Source: Candidatus Brachybacterium merdavium (GTDB taxonomy: Bacteria; Actinomycetota; Actinomycetes; Actinomycetales; Dermabacteraceae). Taken from it: DNA of 64,000 nucleotides. Location of the stretch: NCBI GenBank assembly GCA_019118275.1, contig DWZH01000087.1:1-64000 (forward strand). Direction: 5' to 3'. The translations under genes were made by a program, and so were the position numbers. The notes below the pieces were generated by a model, which did no database searches, had not been told where the DNA came from, and saw only the letters and a list, made by a program, of their open reading frames with translations. Of the stretch, positions 8,690 through 17,345 are shown one piece after another; the first letter of the stretch is position 1, and every line of letters begins with the position of its first letter.

Positions 8690-9670
8690 TCAATCGTCGA
8701 GCCAGCGCGGCTCGACGAGGGTCACCCGCGGCCCGGCGCCTTCCTCGCGCAGCAGGCGCACCAGCTCCCGCACGGCGAGCTCGCTGATCTCCACGCGGCG
8801 CGGGTCGATGCGTGGCACCGCTGCCAGCAGAGGGCTGACCGCGCTGAGATCATCTCCCGTCAGCGCGATCATCAGGCGGCTCGGATCGGTGAGCGCACCG
8901 GTCGCCGCGAGGGCGAACAGCGCCTGGGTGGCACCGGTGATCCCGAACAGGGCTGTGCGCTCCCCCGCCGCCGTGACCTGCACGGCCCGTTCGGGGACAT
9001 CAGCTACCGCCCCGGCATCGAGGAGCAGCTGCAGGTCCGTCCCGTCAGCCTGGCTCTCCACGCCGTTCAGGAACCGGGAGACATCGTTGCGGTGCCGCTT
9101 CTGGCCCGGCGCACCGAACAGCAGCAACCGGTCGCAGTCCTGCCTCAGCGCACGCTGGACGACCATCCGCCCCAGCATCTCGAAGTCCAGATCCACCGCG
9201 GAGCCCTGGGGCAGCTCATCCGGCTTGCCGATGGTGACGAACGGCAGCCCGGACTCGATCACGGTGGCCACGCGCTCGTCGTGACGGCCCAGTTCCATGA
9301 GGATCAGCGCCTCGCACACCCCGGTGCGGACCACCCGGCGGATGCCCTGTGCGCCCTCCTGCGCGGTGACCAGAAGGATGTCGTACCCGAAGCGCTGGGC
9401 CTCCCGGGCGATGGCACCGATGAACACCATCAGCACCCCGTCGTCCGAGTCCGCCTCGGGCACCATCAGCCCGATCACGTTGCTGCGCTGGGAGCGCAGC
9501 GTGCGGGCCCCGGAGTTGGGGTGATAGCCGAGCTTGTCGATGGCCTCCTCGACCCGCTTGCGGGTGGCGCCGGAGATGGGACGGGAGCCGGTGAGGACGT
9601 AGCTCACCGTGGACTGCGAGACCCCGGCCAGGCGCGCGACGTCCTGGCTCGTCGGCGGCTTCTTCCTCAC
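8690..9670 (-). CDS. LacI-family transcriptional regulator
   Basis: A 326-residue LacI-type repressor. The DNA-binding helix-turn-helix (TSQDVARLAGVSQSTVSYVL) is at residues 7-26, a hinge carries YHPNSGARTLRSQR, and the effector domain is of the periplasmic-binding type. It is the last gene of a minus-strand carbohydrate cluster, 28 bp after the oxidoreductase. It is the best candidate to bind the ATCGATACGTATCGAT palindrome in front of the binding-protein gene. The effector is probably the imported sugar or a metabolite of it. Confidence 0.9.
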   Translation of the reverse strand: MRKKPPTSQDVARLAGVSQSTVSYVLTGSRPISGATRKRVEEAIDKLGYHPNSGARTLRSQRSNVIGLMVPEADSDDGVLMVFIGAIAREAQRFGYDILLVTAQEGAQGIRRVVRTGVCEALILMELGRHDERVATVIESGLPFVTIGKPDELPQGSAVDLDFEMLGRMVVQRALRQDCDRLLLFGAPGQKRHRNDVSRFLNGVESQADGTDLQLLLDAGAVADVPERAVQVTAAGERTALFGITGATQALFALAATGALTDPSRLMIALTGDDLSAVSPLLAAVPRIDPRRVEISELAVRELVRLLREEGAGPRVTLVEPRWLDD

Positions 9671-9698
9671 AGCTGCAGCTCCTCCCCACCACCTCGTC

Positions 9699-10853
9699 CT
9701 ACTGGGCGGTCAGTCCCGAGCTGCCAGTCTTCCACGTGGCCAGCGCGGAACTGCGCCCATCGGCCGAGTCGAGCTGCCGGGCGGCCTCGAGAGCGGCATC
9801 GAGCACCTCGGAGAGCTGCACCTGGCGGCCGGTGTCGGCGGCGCGTACGGCCGCCTCCACGATCGCCTGGGTCCACACGTTGCTGTGCACCTCGGAGTCC
9901 GGGGTGGTCCCGGTGCGCAGTGCCGCGCAGAACTCCGCGAGGGATGCCTCGAGCTCCCAAAGGTCCGTCCCGTCGGGGCGGCGTCCGATGATCTCCTGGG
10001 CGCCCTCGGGCTGTGCCGTCGGCGACGCCTCGCCGTCCCAGTGCACCGAGCCCTGGGGGCAGCTGAGCGACCATTCACCGTTCCAGCTGGTCTCCCGGCC
10101 CGGCGCGCACCAGGAGCCGGAGTAGGTGTGCACGGCGCCGGTGTCATAGGCGATCGTGACGGTAGCGGCCGCGTCGCCCGCGTACCAGCTCCAGGGCGGG
10201 TTGTAGGAGCTCGCCCTGACCGAGACCGGGTTGCCATCGATCAGCACCCGGCCGGCGTCGAAGGCGTGGATGGCCATGTCCACGATGAGGGGATGGTCCA
10301 TCGCCTCGCGGAAGCCTCCGAAGCGAGGTGCCCTGTGGAACCGCGTGTCGACGATGCCCGCTCCGCCCAGCTGGTCGGCCAGGCGCCGGGTCTCGCGCAG
10401 GTGCGGGTTGTGGCGGCGGGACTGGGAGACCATGAACAGCTCCCCGGTGGTCTCGGCGTGCCCGGCCAGGGACACCGCCTCGGCGAGGGTCGCCGCGCAT
10501 GGCTTCTCCCCCAGCACCGGCAGCCCGGCGTGCAGGGCGTCGGAGGTCACGGCATGGTGGGCGGCGGGGATGGTGACGTCGATGATGGCCTCGGCCCCCG
10601 CCTGCTGCGCGACGGTGACCGCGTCGATCCCGGTCGCCACGGCCTCGCGTCGCGCCTCGGGGACCTCCTCCTCGACCGCGCGGGCGGCGGCGCCGTCGAG
10701 GACGTCGGCCACCCCCACCAGGTGGGCGTGGGGGAAGCCGAGCACGGTGCGGATCCAGGCCCGGCCCATTCCGCCGGCGCCGACCACGACCACCCTCACC
10801 GGCTCCGGGCGCTCGTCCAGGGGCTGCGGTCGGTCGTCTGAGGTCTGGTTCAT
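9699..10853 (-). CDS. Gfo/Idh/MocA-family NAD(P)-dependent oxidoreductase
   Basis: A 384-residue oxidoreductase. The Rossmann motif (VVGAGGMG) is near residues 23-30 and the conserved EKP at 116-118. The start at 10853 is set by a 4-bp ATGA overlap with the ThuA-like stop. An upstream start at 10916 would add 21 residues unlike the family. In the thu pathway the partner ThuB oxidises disaccharides at C3, and pairing with a ThuA-like protein here suggests a 3-keto-sugar route. The exact substrate cannot be told. Confidence 0.88.
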   Translation of the reverse strand: MNQTSDDRPQPLDERPEPVRVVVVGAGGMGRAWIRTVLGFPHAHLVGVADVLDGAAARAVEEEVPEARREAVATGIDAVTVAQQAGAEAIIDVTIPAAHHAVTSDALHAGLPVLGEKPCAATLAEAVSLAGHAETTGELFMVSQSRRHNPHLRETRRLADQLGGAGIVDTRFHRAPRFGGFREAMDHPLIVDMAIHAFDAGRVLIDGNPVSVRASSYNPPWSWYAGDAAATVTIAYDTGAVHTYSGSWCAPGRETSWNGEWSLSCPQGSVHWDGEASPTAQPEGAQEIIGRRPDGTDLWELEASLAEFCAALRTGTTPDSEVHSNVWTQAIVEAAVRAADTGRQVQLSEVLDAALEAARQLDSADGRSSALATWKTGSSGLTAQ

Positions 10854-11653
10854 GCGTTCTTGCCTGCTGCTTCGTTGTCGCCCAGGCCCTGGCCGCCGGT
10901 GCCCTTGGTGAACCATTCGGTCTCGTAGCGGTCCAGGAACGGCATCTGACGATCAGCCACGACCGGGCGCGTCCACTGGACGCCGTTGGAGATCACCCGG
11001 CGCACGTCGGGGTGGTGGTAGACGGGGTAGTCCTGGTCGCCGGGGCTGAAGTAGAAGATCTTGCCCTTGCCGCGGCGGAAGGTGCAGCCGGAGCGGAAGA
11101 TCTCTCCGCCGCTGAAGGAGGACACGAACACCAGCTCGTCGGGCACCGGGATGTCGAAGTGCTCCCCGTACATCTCCTGCTCGTCGATGATGATCGGATG
11201 CGGCACGCCCTCCGCGATCGGGTGCGAGGGGGTCACGGTCCACACCAGTTCGCGGTCGGCCTCATTGCGCCAGCGCAGGGTGCAGCTGGTGCCCATGAGC
11301 CGGGTGAAGGGCTTGGACCAGTGCCCGGAGTGCAGCACCACCAGTCCCATCCCTGACAGGACGTGCTTCTGCACGCGCTCGGCGACCTCGTCGGAGACTT
11401 CGTCGTGAGCCATGTGGCCCCACCAGGTGAGCACGTCGGTCTCGGCGAGGACCTCCTCGGTCAGCCCGTGCTCGGGCTCATCGAGCAGAGCGATACGCGT
11501 GGTGACGTTCTCGCCGAGGTTCGCCGCGATCCCGTCGCGGATCGCTGCGTGCATGCCCTCGGGGTAGAGCGTGCGCACGCGCTCATCGCGCTGCTCGTGG
11601 CGGTTCTCGCCCCAGACGGTGACGCGCAGGGGCGCAGCGGGGTTGGTGGTCAT
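10850..11653 (-). CDS. ThuA-like protein (trehalose utilisation family)
   Basis: A 267-residue protein of the ThuA family, a class-I glutamine-amidotransferase-like fold. Seen features include [10 protein letters not shown] near the N-terminus, the [11 protein letters not shown] segment, [12 protein letters not shown] and [14 protein letters not shown]-like C-terminal elements. ThuA proteins act with ThuB in catabolism of trehalose, sucrose isomers and other sugars. The start at 11653 follows an AAAGGA ribosome binding site by 8 bp. The ATG at 11671 would itself contain this site. It lies between the permeases and the oxidoreductase in one operon. Confidence 0.85.
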   Translation of the reverse strand: MTTNPAAPLRVTVWGENRHEQRDERVRTLYPEGMHAAIRDGIAANLGENVTTRIALLDEPEHGLTEEVLAETDVLTWWGHMAHDEVSDEVAERVQKHVLSGMGLVVLHSGHWSKPFTRLMGTSCTLRWRNEADRELVWTVTPSHPIAEGVPHPIIIDEQEMYGEHFDIPVPDELVFVSSFSGGEIFRSGCTFRRGKGKIFYFSPGDQDYPVYHHPDVRRVISNGVQWTRPVVADRQMPFLDRYETEWFTKGTGGQGLGDNEAAGKNA

Positions 11654-11723
11654 GGTGGAGGTCCTTTCCATAAGGGGGACGGGGTGGTCGCGGCGAAGGC
11701 GCCGCCGGGCCGGAGGGCCGGCC

Positions 11724-12614
11724 CTACTTCACGGCGCCGCCGGTGGCCCCGGCGGCGACGTACTTCTGGGCGACGATCATCAGGATCACGGCGGGCAGTG
11801 AGGAGAGCACCGCCGTGGACATCACGGCGCTCCAGTCGGTGTCGTTGGTGCCGATATAGGTGTACAGGCCCAGTGTCACCGGACGGATCGTCTCTCCTGT
11901 GGTCAGCGTCAGTGCCATCAGGAAGTCGCTCCAGGCGAAGAGGAACGAGAAGATCCCAGCGGTGATCAGGGAATTCTTGGAAACCGGGAGCACGATCGAC
12001 CAGAACGCGCGGACATGCCCGCAGCCGTCGACGCGGGCGGCCTCCACGATAGAGGCGGGGAAGGTCTCCAGGTAGGCGCGCATGATGAGGATGGCGAAGG
12101 GGATGCCCTGGGAAGCGTCGGCCAGGATCAGCCCCGGGATCGAGTTGATGAGTCCGATCGGTGTGTACACCGTGTACAGGGCGTTGGCGATCACGATCCC
12201 GGGGATCATCTGGCTGATCAACACGATGAACAGGAGCACGGCGGTGCCCTTGATCTGGAACTGGGCCAGCGCGTAGGCGCAGGGCGCGGCGATCGCCACC
12301 GACAGGATGCAGGCGCCGACGGCGACGATCAGCGAGGTGACGAGGTTCTGCCCCTGGTCGCTGAGAGCCCGGGAGTAGGCGCTGAAGTCCGGGTCCAGCG
12401 GCAGCCACTGGGTGTTCAGACTGTTGCCGGCGGGCGCCAGCGAGGCGTTGAGCATCCAATAGACGGGGAACAGCATGATCGCGACCAGGACGACGCCGAT
12501 CACGGTGTGGAGGAGGGAGCGGCCGGGTAGCGGGCGGCGCCGGGCGGCACCGGGACGCTGTGCGCCGACCGGGGCGGGACGGGTGGTGGGGGCGACGGTG
12601 CTCATCGGGGTCAT
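11724..12614 (-). CDS. Carbohydrate ABC transporter permease (MalG type)
   Basis: A 296-residue inner-membrane permease with six predicted membrane segments. The CUT1 cytoplasmic EAA loop appears as [20 protein letters not shown]. The N-terminus is extended and rich in proline and arginine. Its start overlaps the MalF-type permease stop by 4 bp, so the two are probably translated together as a heterodimer. The ATPase that powers the system is not encoded nearby. Confidence 0.92.
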   Translation of the reverse strand: MTPMSTVAPTTRPAPVGAQRPGAARRRPLPGRSLLHTVIGVVLVAIMLFPVYWMLNASLAPAGNSLNTQWLPLDPDFSAYSRALSDQGQNLVTSLIVAVGACILSVAIAAPCAYALAQFQIKGTAVLLFIVLISQMIPGIVIANALYTVYTPIGLINSIPGLILADASQGIPFAILIMRAYLETFPASIVEAARVDGCGHVRAFWSIVLPVSKNSLITAGIFSFLFAWSDFLMALTLTTGETIRPVTLGLYTYIGTNDTDWSAVMSTAVLSSLPAVILMIVAQKYVAAGATGGAVK

Positions 12615-13570
12615 CCGTTCTGGGCGGCGCGGGCGTTGGCGCGCAGGTACACGAGGCTGAAGGCCAGGGCGATCAGGATCAGGATGTTGCTGAGAGCCGC
12701 GCCCTGTCCGAAGTCGAATTCGATGAAGGACATCTCGTAGCTGCGGGTGGCGAGCGTCTGAGTGGCGTTGGCGGGGCCTCCGCCGGTGAGACCGATGATC
12801 AGGTCGAGCACCTTGATCGTGTAGATCACCCCGAGCAGCAGGACCACCGAGACCACCGGCCGCAGCATGGGCAGCGTGATGTGCCGGAAGGATTTCCAGC
12901 CGGTGGCGCCGTCGAGCTGCCCGGCCTCGTACAGCTCATCGGGGATCGACTGCAGGCCGCTGTACAACAGCACCACGTTGAACGGGATGCCCAGCCAGAT
13001 GTTGACCATGATCACCGCGATCAGGGCGGTGTCGGAGCTGTTCAGCCACGGGATCGGGTCGGAGACCAGACCGATGCCCGACAGGAACTCGTTCAGCGCG
13101 CCGTTGTCCTGCTCGAGGATCCAGCGCCACACCGCGGCGGAGACGATCATCGGCAGCAACCACGGCAGCAGGAGCAGGGAGCGCAGGAACCCCGAGAGCG
13201 GGAACTTCCGGCGGAAGTACAGGGCCAGGCCCATGCCGATCACGAACTGGCCGATGATCGACCCGATCGTGAACAGTGCGGTGTTACCGAGCGCGCGCAG
13301 GAAGATCGGGTCGGAGAAGGTGGCGGCGTAGTTGTCGAAGCCGATGAAGGGTGCGTGGCCGTTGAAGAACGTCGTGAAGTCGTAGGCCTGGAAGCTCATC
13401 ACGACGTTCTTGATGATCGGGTAGCCGAAGAAAGCGATCATGTAGATCAGGGCGGGAAACACGAAGGCGTACCGGATCAGGAGATCACCGGTCAGGCGTG
13501 GCCGGCCTCGAGGTGCGGCTGCGGGCGCCCGGGAGGTCTTCGCCGGGGCGGGGTTCTGGGTCGTGGTCAT
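12611..13570 (-). CDS. Carbohydrate ABC transporter permease (MalF type)
   Basis: A 319-residue CUT1 permease with six membrane segments and the EAA loop EAGQLDGATGWKSFRHITLP. The start at 13570 (MTTTQNPAP) is chosen for the GAGGGA ribosome binding site 5-6 bp upstream. An in-frame start at 13690 would overlap the binding-protein gene. It pairs with the MalG-type permease downstream and receives sugar from the lipoprotein encoded upstream. Confidence 0.92.
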   Translation of the reverse strand: MTTTQNPAPAKTSRAPAAAPRGRPRLTGDLLIRYAFVFPALIYMIAFFGYPIIKNVVMSFQAYDFTTFFNGHAPFIGFDNYAATFSDPIFLRALGNTALFTIGSIIGQFVIGMGLALYFRRKFPLSGFLRSLLLLPWLLPMIVSAAVWRWILEQDNGALNEFLSGIGLVSDPIPWLNSSDTALIAVIMVNIWLGIPFNVVLLYSGLQSIPDELYEAGQLDGATGWKSFRHITLPMLRPVVSVVLLLGVIYTIKVLDLIIGLTGGGPANATQTLATRSYEMSFIEFDFGQGAALSNILILIALAFSLVYLRANARAAQNG

Positions 13571-13584
13571 CTCGCGTCCCTCTT

Positions 13585-14898
13585 TCAGCTCACGGTCCGG
13601 GCGGCTTCGTCGTACGCCTCGGCCGGGTCGGTGTCGTCGACCAGCACCCGCTGATTGGCGGTGTAGATGGCCTTCGCGGTGCGCGGCCATTCCGGCCCGA
13701 GCTTGGCGGTGCGGGAGCGGGCGGTGGAGACCTGCTCGACGAAGGTGCTCAGGTCCGGGTTCTCCGCCGCGAACTGCCGGGCGGCCTCGGCGTCGCCCGG
13801 GATGGTGGAGCGTTCACCGGCCATGAACAGCTGGTTCTCAGGGGTGACGAAGGCCTTGAGCAGCTCGGCGGCCTTGCGCTGCTTCTCCTCGTCGCCGGTG
13901 ACCGGGACGGTCCACACCTCGCCGCCGAGCGGGGCCACCGATTCGTCACCGGCGGCGGGGACGGGGATCGTGACCACGTCCCATTCCAGGTCGGGGGTGT
14001 CGTCGTGCAGGCCTGCGATGTTCCAGGGGCCGTTGACCACCATGGCGGCGTTGCCGGCCTTGAACTGGTCGATCACATCGCCCTGCCCCCAGTTGACGAC
14101 GGAGCGGGAGGTGAGGCCCGCGGTCACGCAGTCGGACCAGAACCGGCTGGCGCCCAGGACGCCCTCGCCATCGAGCTCGGTCTCGTCGCCTCCGTTGGAC
14201 CACAGGAAGGGCATGAACTGGAAGGTGCCCTCGTAGCTGGCGATGGCGGAGAACGCGAAGCCGTAGCGGTCCTCGGTGGTCAGCGCCTCCGCGGCGCTGC
14301 GCAGCTCCGTCCAGGTGGTCGGGGGCTCGACCCCGGCGTCCTCGAGCATCTCCACGTTGTAGAACAAGGCGATGGTGTTGACGGTGGGCGCGATGCCGTA
14401 GAGGGTTCCGTCGTGCATGCCGAGGTCAGCCACCGAGTCCGTGATGCCTTCGGTGGTGATGCCGTACTGCTCGAGCGGGGCCAGCGCGCCGGACGCGGCG
14501 ACCTGTTGGACATTGGGGTTGTCGAGCATGAGCAGGTCCGGCAGGGTTCGTGAGGAGCCCATCTGCAGGACCTTCTGGATCAACTGGTCTCCGGGCACGC
14601 GCTCACGCGAGAAGGTCAGCCCCAGCTCCTCGGCGCACTGGGAGAAGGTGCCGTCGATCGCGACGTCATCAGCGGGCGTGTTGTAGTAGTCGACGATCCG
14701 GATGGTGCTCGGATCCCCCGTGCTGCCGCCGCCGCAGCCGCTCAGGGCCAGCATTCCGGTCGCGGCGGCGGCGCCGAAGGCACGACGGGTCAGCGCGGAT
14801 CCAGCTCGAGGGGAACCGTCCGAGCCCGGATCGGTCAGGGGCAGCGGATGGGCCAAGGCGAACGGACCGGTGCGGCCCGCCCTCGGGGTGGAAGACAT
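13585..14898 (-). CDS. Sugar-binding lipoprotein of ABC transporter
   Basis: A 437-residue extracellular solute-binding protein, family 1. The signal region has twin arginines (LTRRAFGAAAATG) and a lipobox (LSGC) with lipidation Cys55, so it may be exported through Tat and then anchored. The long N-terminal extension before the twin arginine is unusual, and an internal start is possible. It is the first gene of the minus-strand operon of permeases, ThuA-like protein, oxidoreductase and LacI. Its promoter region holds the palindrome at 14933-14948. Confidence 0.92.
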   Translation of the reverse strand: MSSTPRAGRTGPFALAHPLPLTDPGSDGSPRAGSALTRRAFGAAAATGMLALSGCGGGSTGDPSTIRIVDYYNTPADDVAIDGTFSQCAEELGLTFSRERVPGDQLIQKVLQMGSSRTLPDLLMLDNPNVQQVAASGALAPLEQYGITTEGITDSVADLGMHDGTLYGIAPTVNTIALFYNVEMLEDAGVEPPTTWTELRSAAEALTTEDRYGFAFSAIASYEGTFQFMPFLWSNGGDETELDGEGVLGASRFWSDCVTAGLTSRSVVNWGQGDVIDQFKAGNAAMVVNGPWNIAGLHDDTPDLEWDVVTIPVPAAGDESVAPLGGEVWTVPVTGDEEKQRKAAELLKAFVTPENQLFMAGERSTIPGDAEAARQFAAENPDLSTFVEQVSTARSRTAKLGPEWPRTAKAIYTANQRVLVDDTDPAEAYDEAARTVS

Positions 14899-14932
14899 CG
14901 TCGTCCTTCTTCCTCGGTATCCTCCACCCGTG

Positions 14933-14948
14933 ATCGATACGTATCGAT
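14933..14948. promoter_or_regulatory. 16-bp perfect palindrome, probable LacI-type operator
   Basis: ATCGATACGTATCGAT is a perfect 16-bp palindrome with a central CG, the form usual for LacI-family operators. It starts 35 bp upstream of the binding-protein start codon. A related site is at 15167. The LacI regulator at 8690-9670 is the likely binder. Confidence 0.65.
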
Positions 14949-15166
14949 AGTGGGTGGATTGAACGGCGTCGGTGGTGGGTGGGGGTGTCAGGCGGCGGGG
15001 GTTCCGCCGGTCGGGGTCGATGCGGGCTGTGCGCCCTGACGCCGGCCATCATCACGCATATCGTGCGGCCACCGCAAGGGGCGACAGGCCGCTGGAGGGG
15101 GACCCGGCGCGTCCCCCAGCGATCACACGGGCCATTGCTGCTGGTCATCCCCTGCCAGTTGCGGTT

Positions 15167-15182
15167 ATCGATACGTATGCAC
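15167..15182. promoter_or_regulatory. Second, imperfect copy of the operator
   Basis: The sequence ATCGATACGTATGCAC matches the first 12 bases of the palindrome at 14933 and loses symmetry at its 3' end. It lies in the middle of the divergent intergenic region, 225 bp before the SMP-30 gene. Two sites 234 bp apart could allow looping by a LacI tetramer or separate control of the divergent genes. The rest of 14949-15391 shows no convincing gene. Confidence 0.5.
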
Positions 15183-15391
15183 TCGCGAGATTCTTCTCGG
15201 CCCGTGCGCGGTGCGGCACGGGCCCGGGCACCATCGGCGCTTTGCCGGAGCCGTGTGGTGGCCGGGCACCATCGGCGCTCCGATGGAACGGCCCGATGAC
15301 CGATACTGAGGTGGCTGACACGGAGGGAGACGTCGCCTGTCCCCTCCGGCGCGGCCTTCCGCTTGGCTCACCCGATCGAAGGAGATCTTCC

Positions 15392-16354
15392 GTGGACGAA
15401 CGTTTCGATGCCCCTGACTCGCCGCTCCTGGTCGAGGGCGCCGCGCTGGAGAAAGTCGCCACCGGGGCGGTCTGGGCCGAGGGCCCAGTGTGGGTCCCGC
15501 GCCGCCGCGCAGTGCGCTTCAGCGACATACCCAACAACCGGATCCTGGAGTTCTCGGAGCACACGGGAGAGCTGAGCGTCTTCGCGGAGCAGGTCGAGTT
15601 CACCAACGGCCGCACACTGGACAGGGACGGTGCGGTGGTGGAGTGCTCTCATGGCCGGCGGGCCGTGCAGCGTGATCTCGGCGTCGGCCCTGCCGACGCG
15701 CACGCCCCCGAGGTGATCGTGGACCGGTTCGGCCCTCACCGGCTGAACTCCCCCAACGATGTGGTCGTCGCCTCGGACGGGGCGATCTGGTTCACCGACC
15801 CCTCCTACGGCATCAAGCGCGAGGACGAGGGCCACCCGGGCGAGGAGGAGTACGGGGACCGGTACGTGTTCCGGGTCGACCCGGACACCGCGGTCGCGGT
15901 GCCGGTGGTGATCGATGTGGAGGCTCCCAACGGGCTGGCCTTCTCGCCCGACGAGTCGCTGCTGTACGTCGCGGACTCCTCCCTTTCCCCCGCCGACCGG
16001 GCCGAGGGCGAGGATCCCTCGCCCCGCCGTCCGCGCGGGCATTCGATCCATGTCTACGACGTGGTCGAGGGTCGGCACGCCAAGAACGGGTGGATCCTCA
16101 CCGAGGTCTCCCCAGGGCTGCCCGACGGGATCCGGGTGGATGTGGCAGGCCGCCTCTGGAGCTCGAGCCGGTCCGGGATCCAGGTGTTCTCCCCCGATGG
16201 GCAGCGACTGCTGGATCTGCCGGTCCCCGAGAAGGTCGGTAACCTGTGCTTCGGCGGCGAGGACGGGCAGATGCTCTACGTCGTGGCGACCACGAGCCTG
16301 TACCGGATCGCCACCACCACCCGGGACGGATCCGCCACGGCCGCCGCTCGGTGA
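15392..16354 (+). CDS. SMP-30/gluconolactonase/LRE family protein
   Basis: A 320-residue six-bladed beta-propeller hydrolase. The family elements seen are EGPVW near residue 36, LNSPNDVVVASDGAIWFTDP, EAPNGLAFSPDE and LPDGIRVDVAGRLW, which hold the metal-binding Glu, Asn and Asp positions. These enzymes open sugar lactones. The GTG at 15392 has an AAGGAG ribosome binding site 8 bp upstream. A longer open frame reaches back to 14972 but has no coding character. It is divergent from the sugar transport operon and shares its control region, so it probably hydrolyses a lactone made from the imported sugar. Confidence 0.88.
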   Translation: MDERFDAPDSPLLVEGAALEKVATGAVWAEGPVWVPRRRAVRFSDIPNNRILEFSEHTGELSVFAEQVEFTNGRTLDRDGAVVECSHGRRAVQRDLGVGPADAHAPEVIVDRFGPHRLNSPNDVVVASDGAIWFTDPSYGIKREDEGHPGEEEYGDRYVFRVDPDTAVAVPVVIDVEAPNGLAFSPDESLLYVADSSLSPADRAEGEDPSPRRPRGHSIHVYDVVEGRHAKNGWILTEVSPGLPDGIRVDVAGRLWSSSRSGIQVFSPDGQRLLDLPVPEKVGNLCFGGEDGQMLYVVATTSLYRIATTTRDGSATAAAR

Positions 16355-16421
16355 GCGGTGCGCCCTCACGCGCTCAGCTGCGCGAGGGGCCCCGGCCGCT
16401 GCTGAGCACGCCACGCGGGCC

Positions 16422-17273
16422 TCACCCCACCCCGGTGCCTCCATCCTGCTGCTGCGCGAAGTGCTGGACGAGCGAGCGCACCAGGGCCCCGAGCCGGAAG
16501 CGCTGCGGGGTCAGCACCTCCAGGCCCTGTTCCTGCAGGGGTGCCGCGGTGACCGGGCCGACTCCCGCGAACAGCAGACGGCCCTGCCGCGCCTGCTCGC
16601 GCAGAGCGTCGAGGGCGTGCTGCTCCGCGGCGAAGTGCAGCCATCGCGCGGCGCCGGGCGCCGCGGTGAAGACCACGGCATCGACCTGTCCGGCAGCCGC
16701 GGCCCGGATCGATCGGCGCACGGCCTCGGGCTCCTCCGGCGGTCCCCAGCGGTAGACGGTCAGGCTGACGACATCGGCCGAGGCGGCCTCGAGCAACTCG
16801 TCGAGCCCATCGGCCCCGGCTCCGTGGTGCTGGATCGCGACCCGTCGACCCGTGAGATCCAGGGTGCGAAGGTGCTCGGCGATTTCCACGCTCAGCTCGG
16901 ACTCGGCCACCCAGTGCGCCACCAGCCCGGCTTGCTGGATCGCTCCGCGGGCCTTCGGGCCCCGCGCCAGGATACGGGCGCCCGCGAGCGCTGCATGCAG
17001 CTGCTCGTCGAGGCCTGCCGCGGTGGCGGCTTCGAACCAGCCGCGGAACCCGATGCCCGTGGTGACCACCATCAGCTGCGGTGGTGCAGCGATCAGCTCC
17101 CGGGTGCGGGCGAGCAGTGCGGCGTCGTCGATGTGCGGGATGTTCTTCAGCGCCGGGGCCCGGGTGACGGTGGCGCCATGGCGCTGCAGGGCGGTGGCGA
17201 GCTCCTGGGAGCGGCGGTCCACCGCGAGCACGAGATGCCGCTCGAGCAGGGCGTCCGACAGGCGTGGTGTCAT
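16422..17273 (-). CDS. hemD: Uroporphyrinogen-III synthase-like protein
   Basis: A 283-residue protein of the HemD fold, two alpha/beta domains. Typical elements are VVTTGIGFRGWFEAA, GPKARGAIQQAG, VAIQHHGAG and FTAAPGAARWL. HemD cyclises hydroxymethylbilane for haem and sirohaem. The gene stands alone here without other hem genes. In actinobacteria, similar stand-alone copies often belong to nitrite or response-regulator fusions, but this one lacks a DNA-binding domain. It converges with the SMP-30 gene. Confidence 0.7.
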   Translation of the reverse strand: MTPRLSDALLERHLVLAVDRRSQELATALQRHGATVTRAPALKNIPHIDDAALLARTRELIAAPPQLMVVTTGIGFRGWFEAATAAGLDEQLHAALAGARILARGPKARGAIQQAGLVAHWVAESELSVEIAEHLRTLDLTGRRVAIQHHGAGADGLDELLEAASADVVSLTVYRWGPPEEPEAVRRSIRAAAAGQVDAVVFTAAPGAARWLHFAAEQHALDALREQARQGRLLFAGVGPVTAAPLQEQGLEVLTPQRFRLGALVRSLVQHFAQQQDGGTGVG

Positions 17274-17345
17274 CGGGCCCTCTCTTCTGGTGGGGTCGGC
17301 GGGCAGGATCGCGCCCGGTGATCAGATCATCTCAGAGCCTCAGGG

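Noticed and set aside
14972-15391. N-terminal extension of the SMP-30 protein
   Set aside because: The product is not like the family, no ribosome binding site is present, and the operator copy lies in this stretch.
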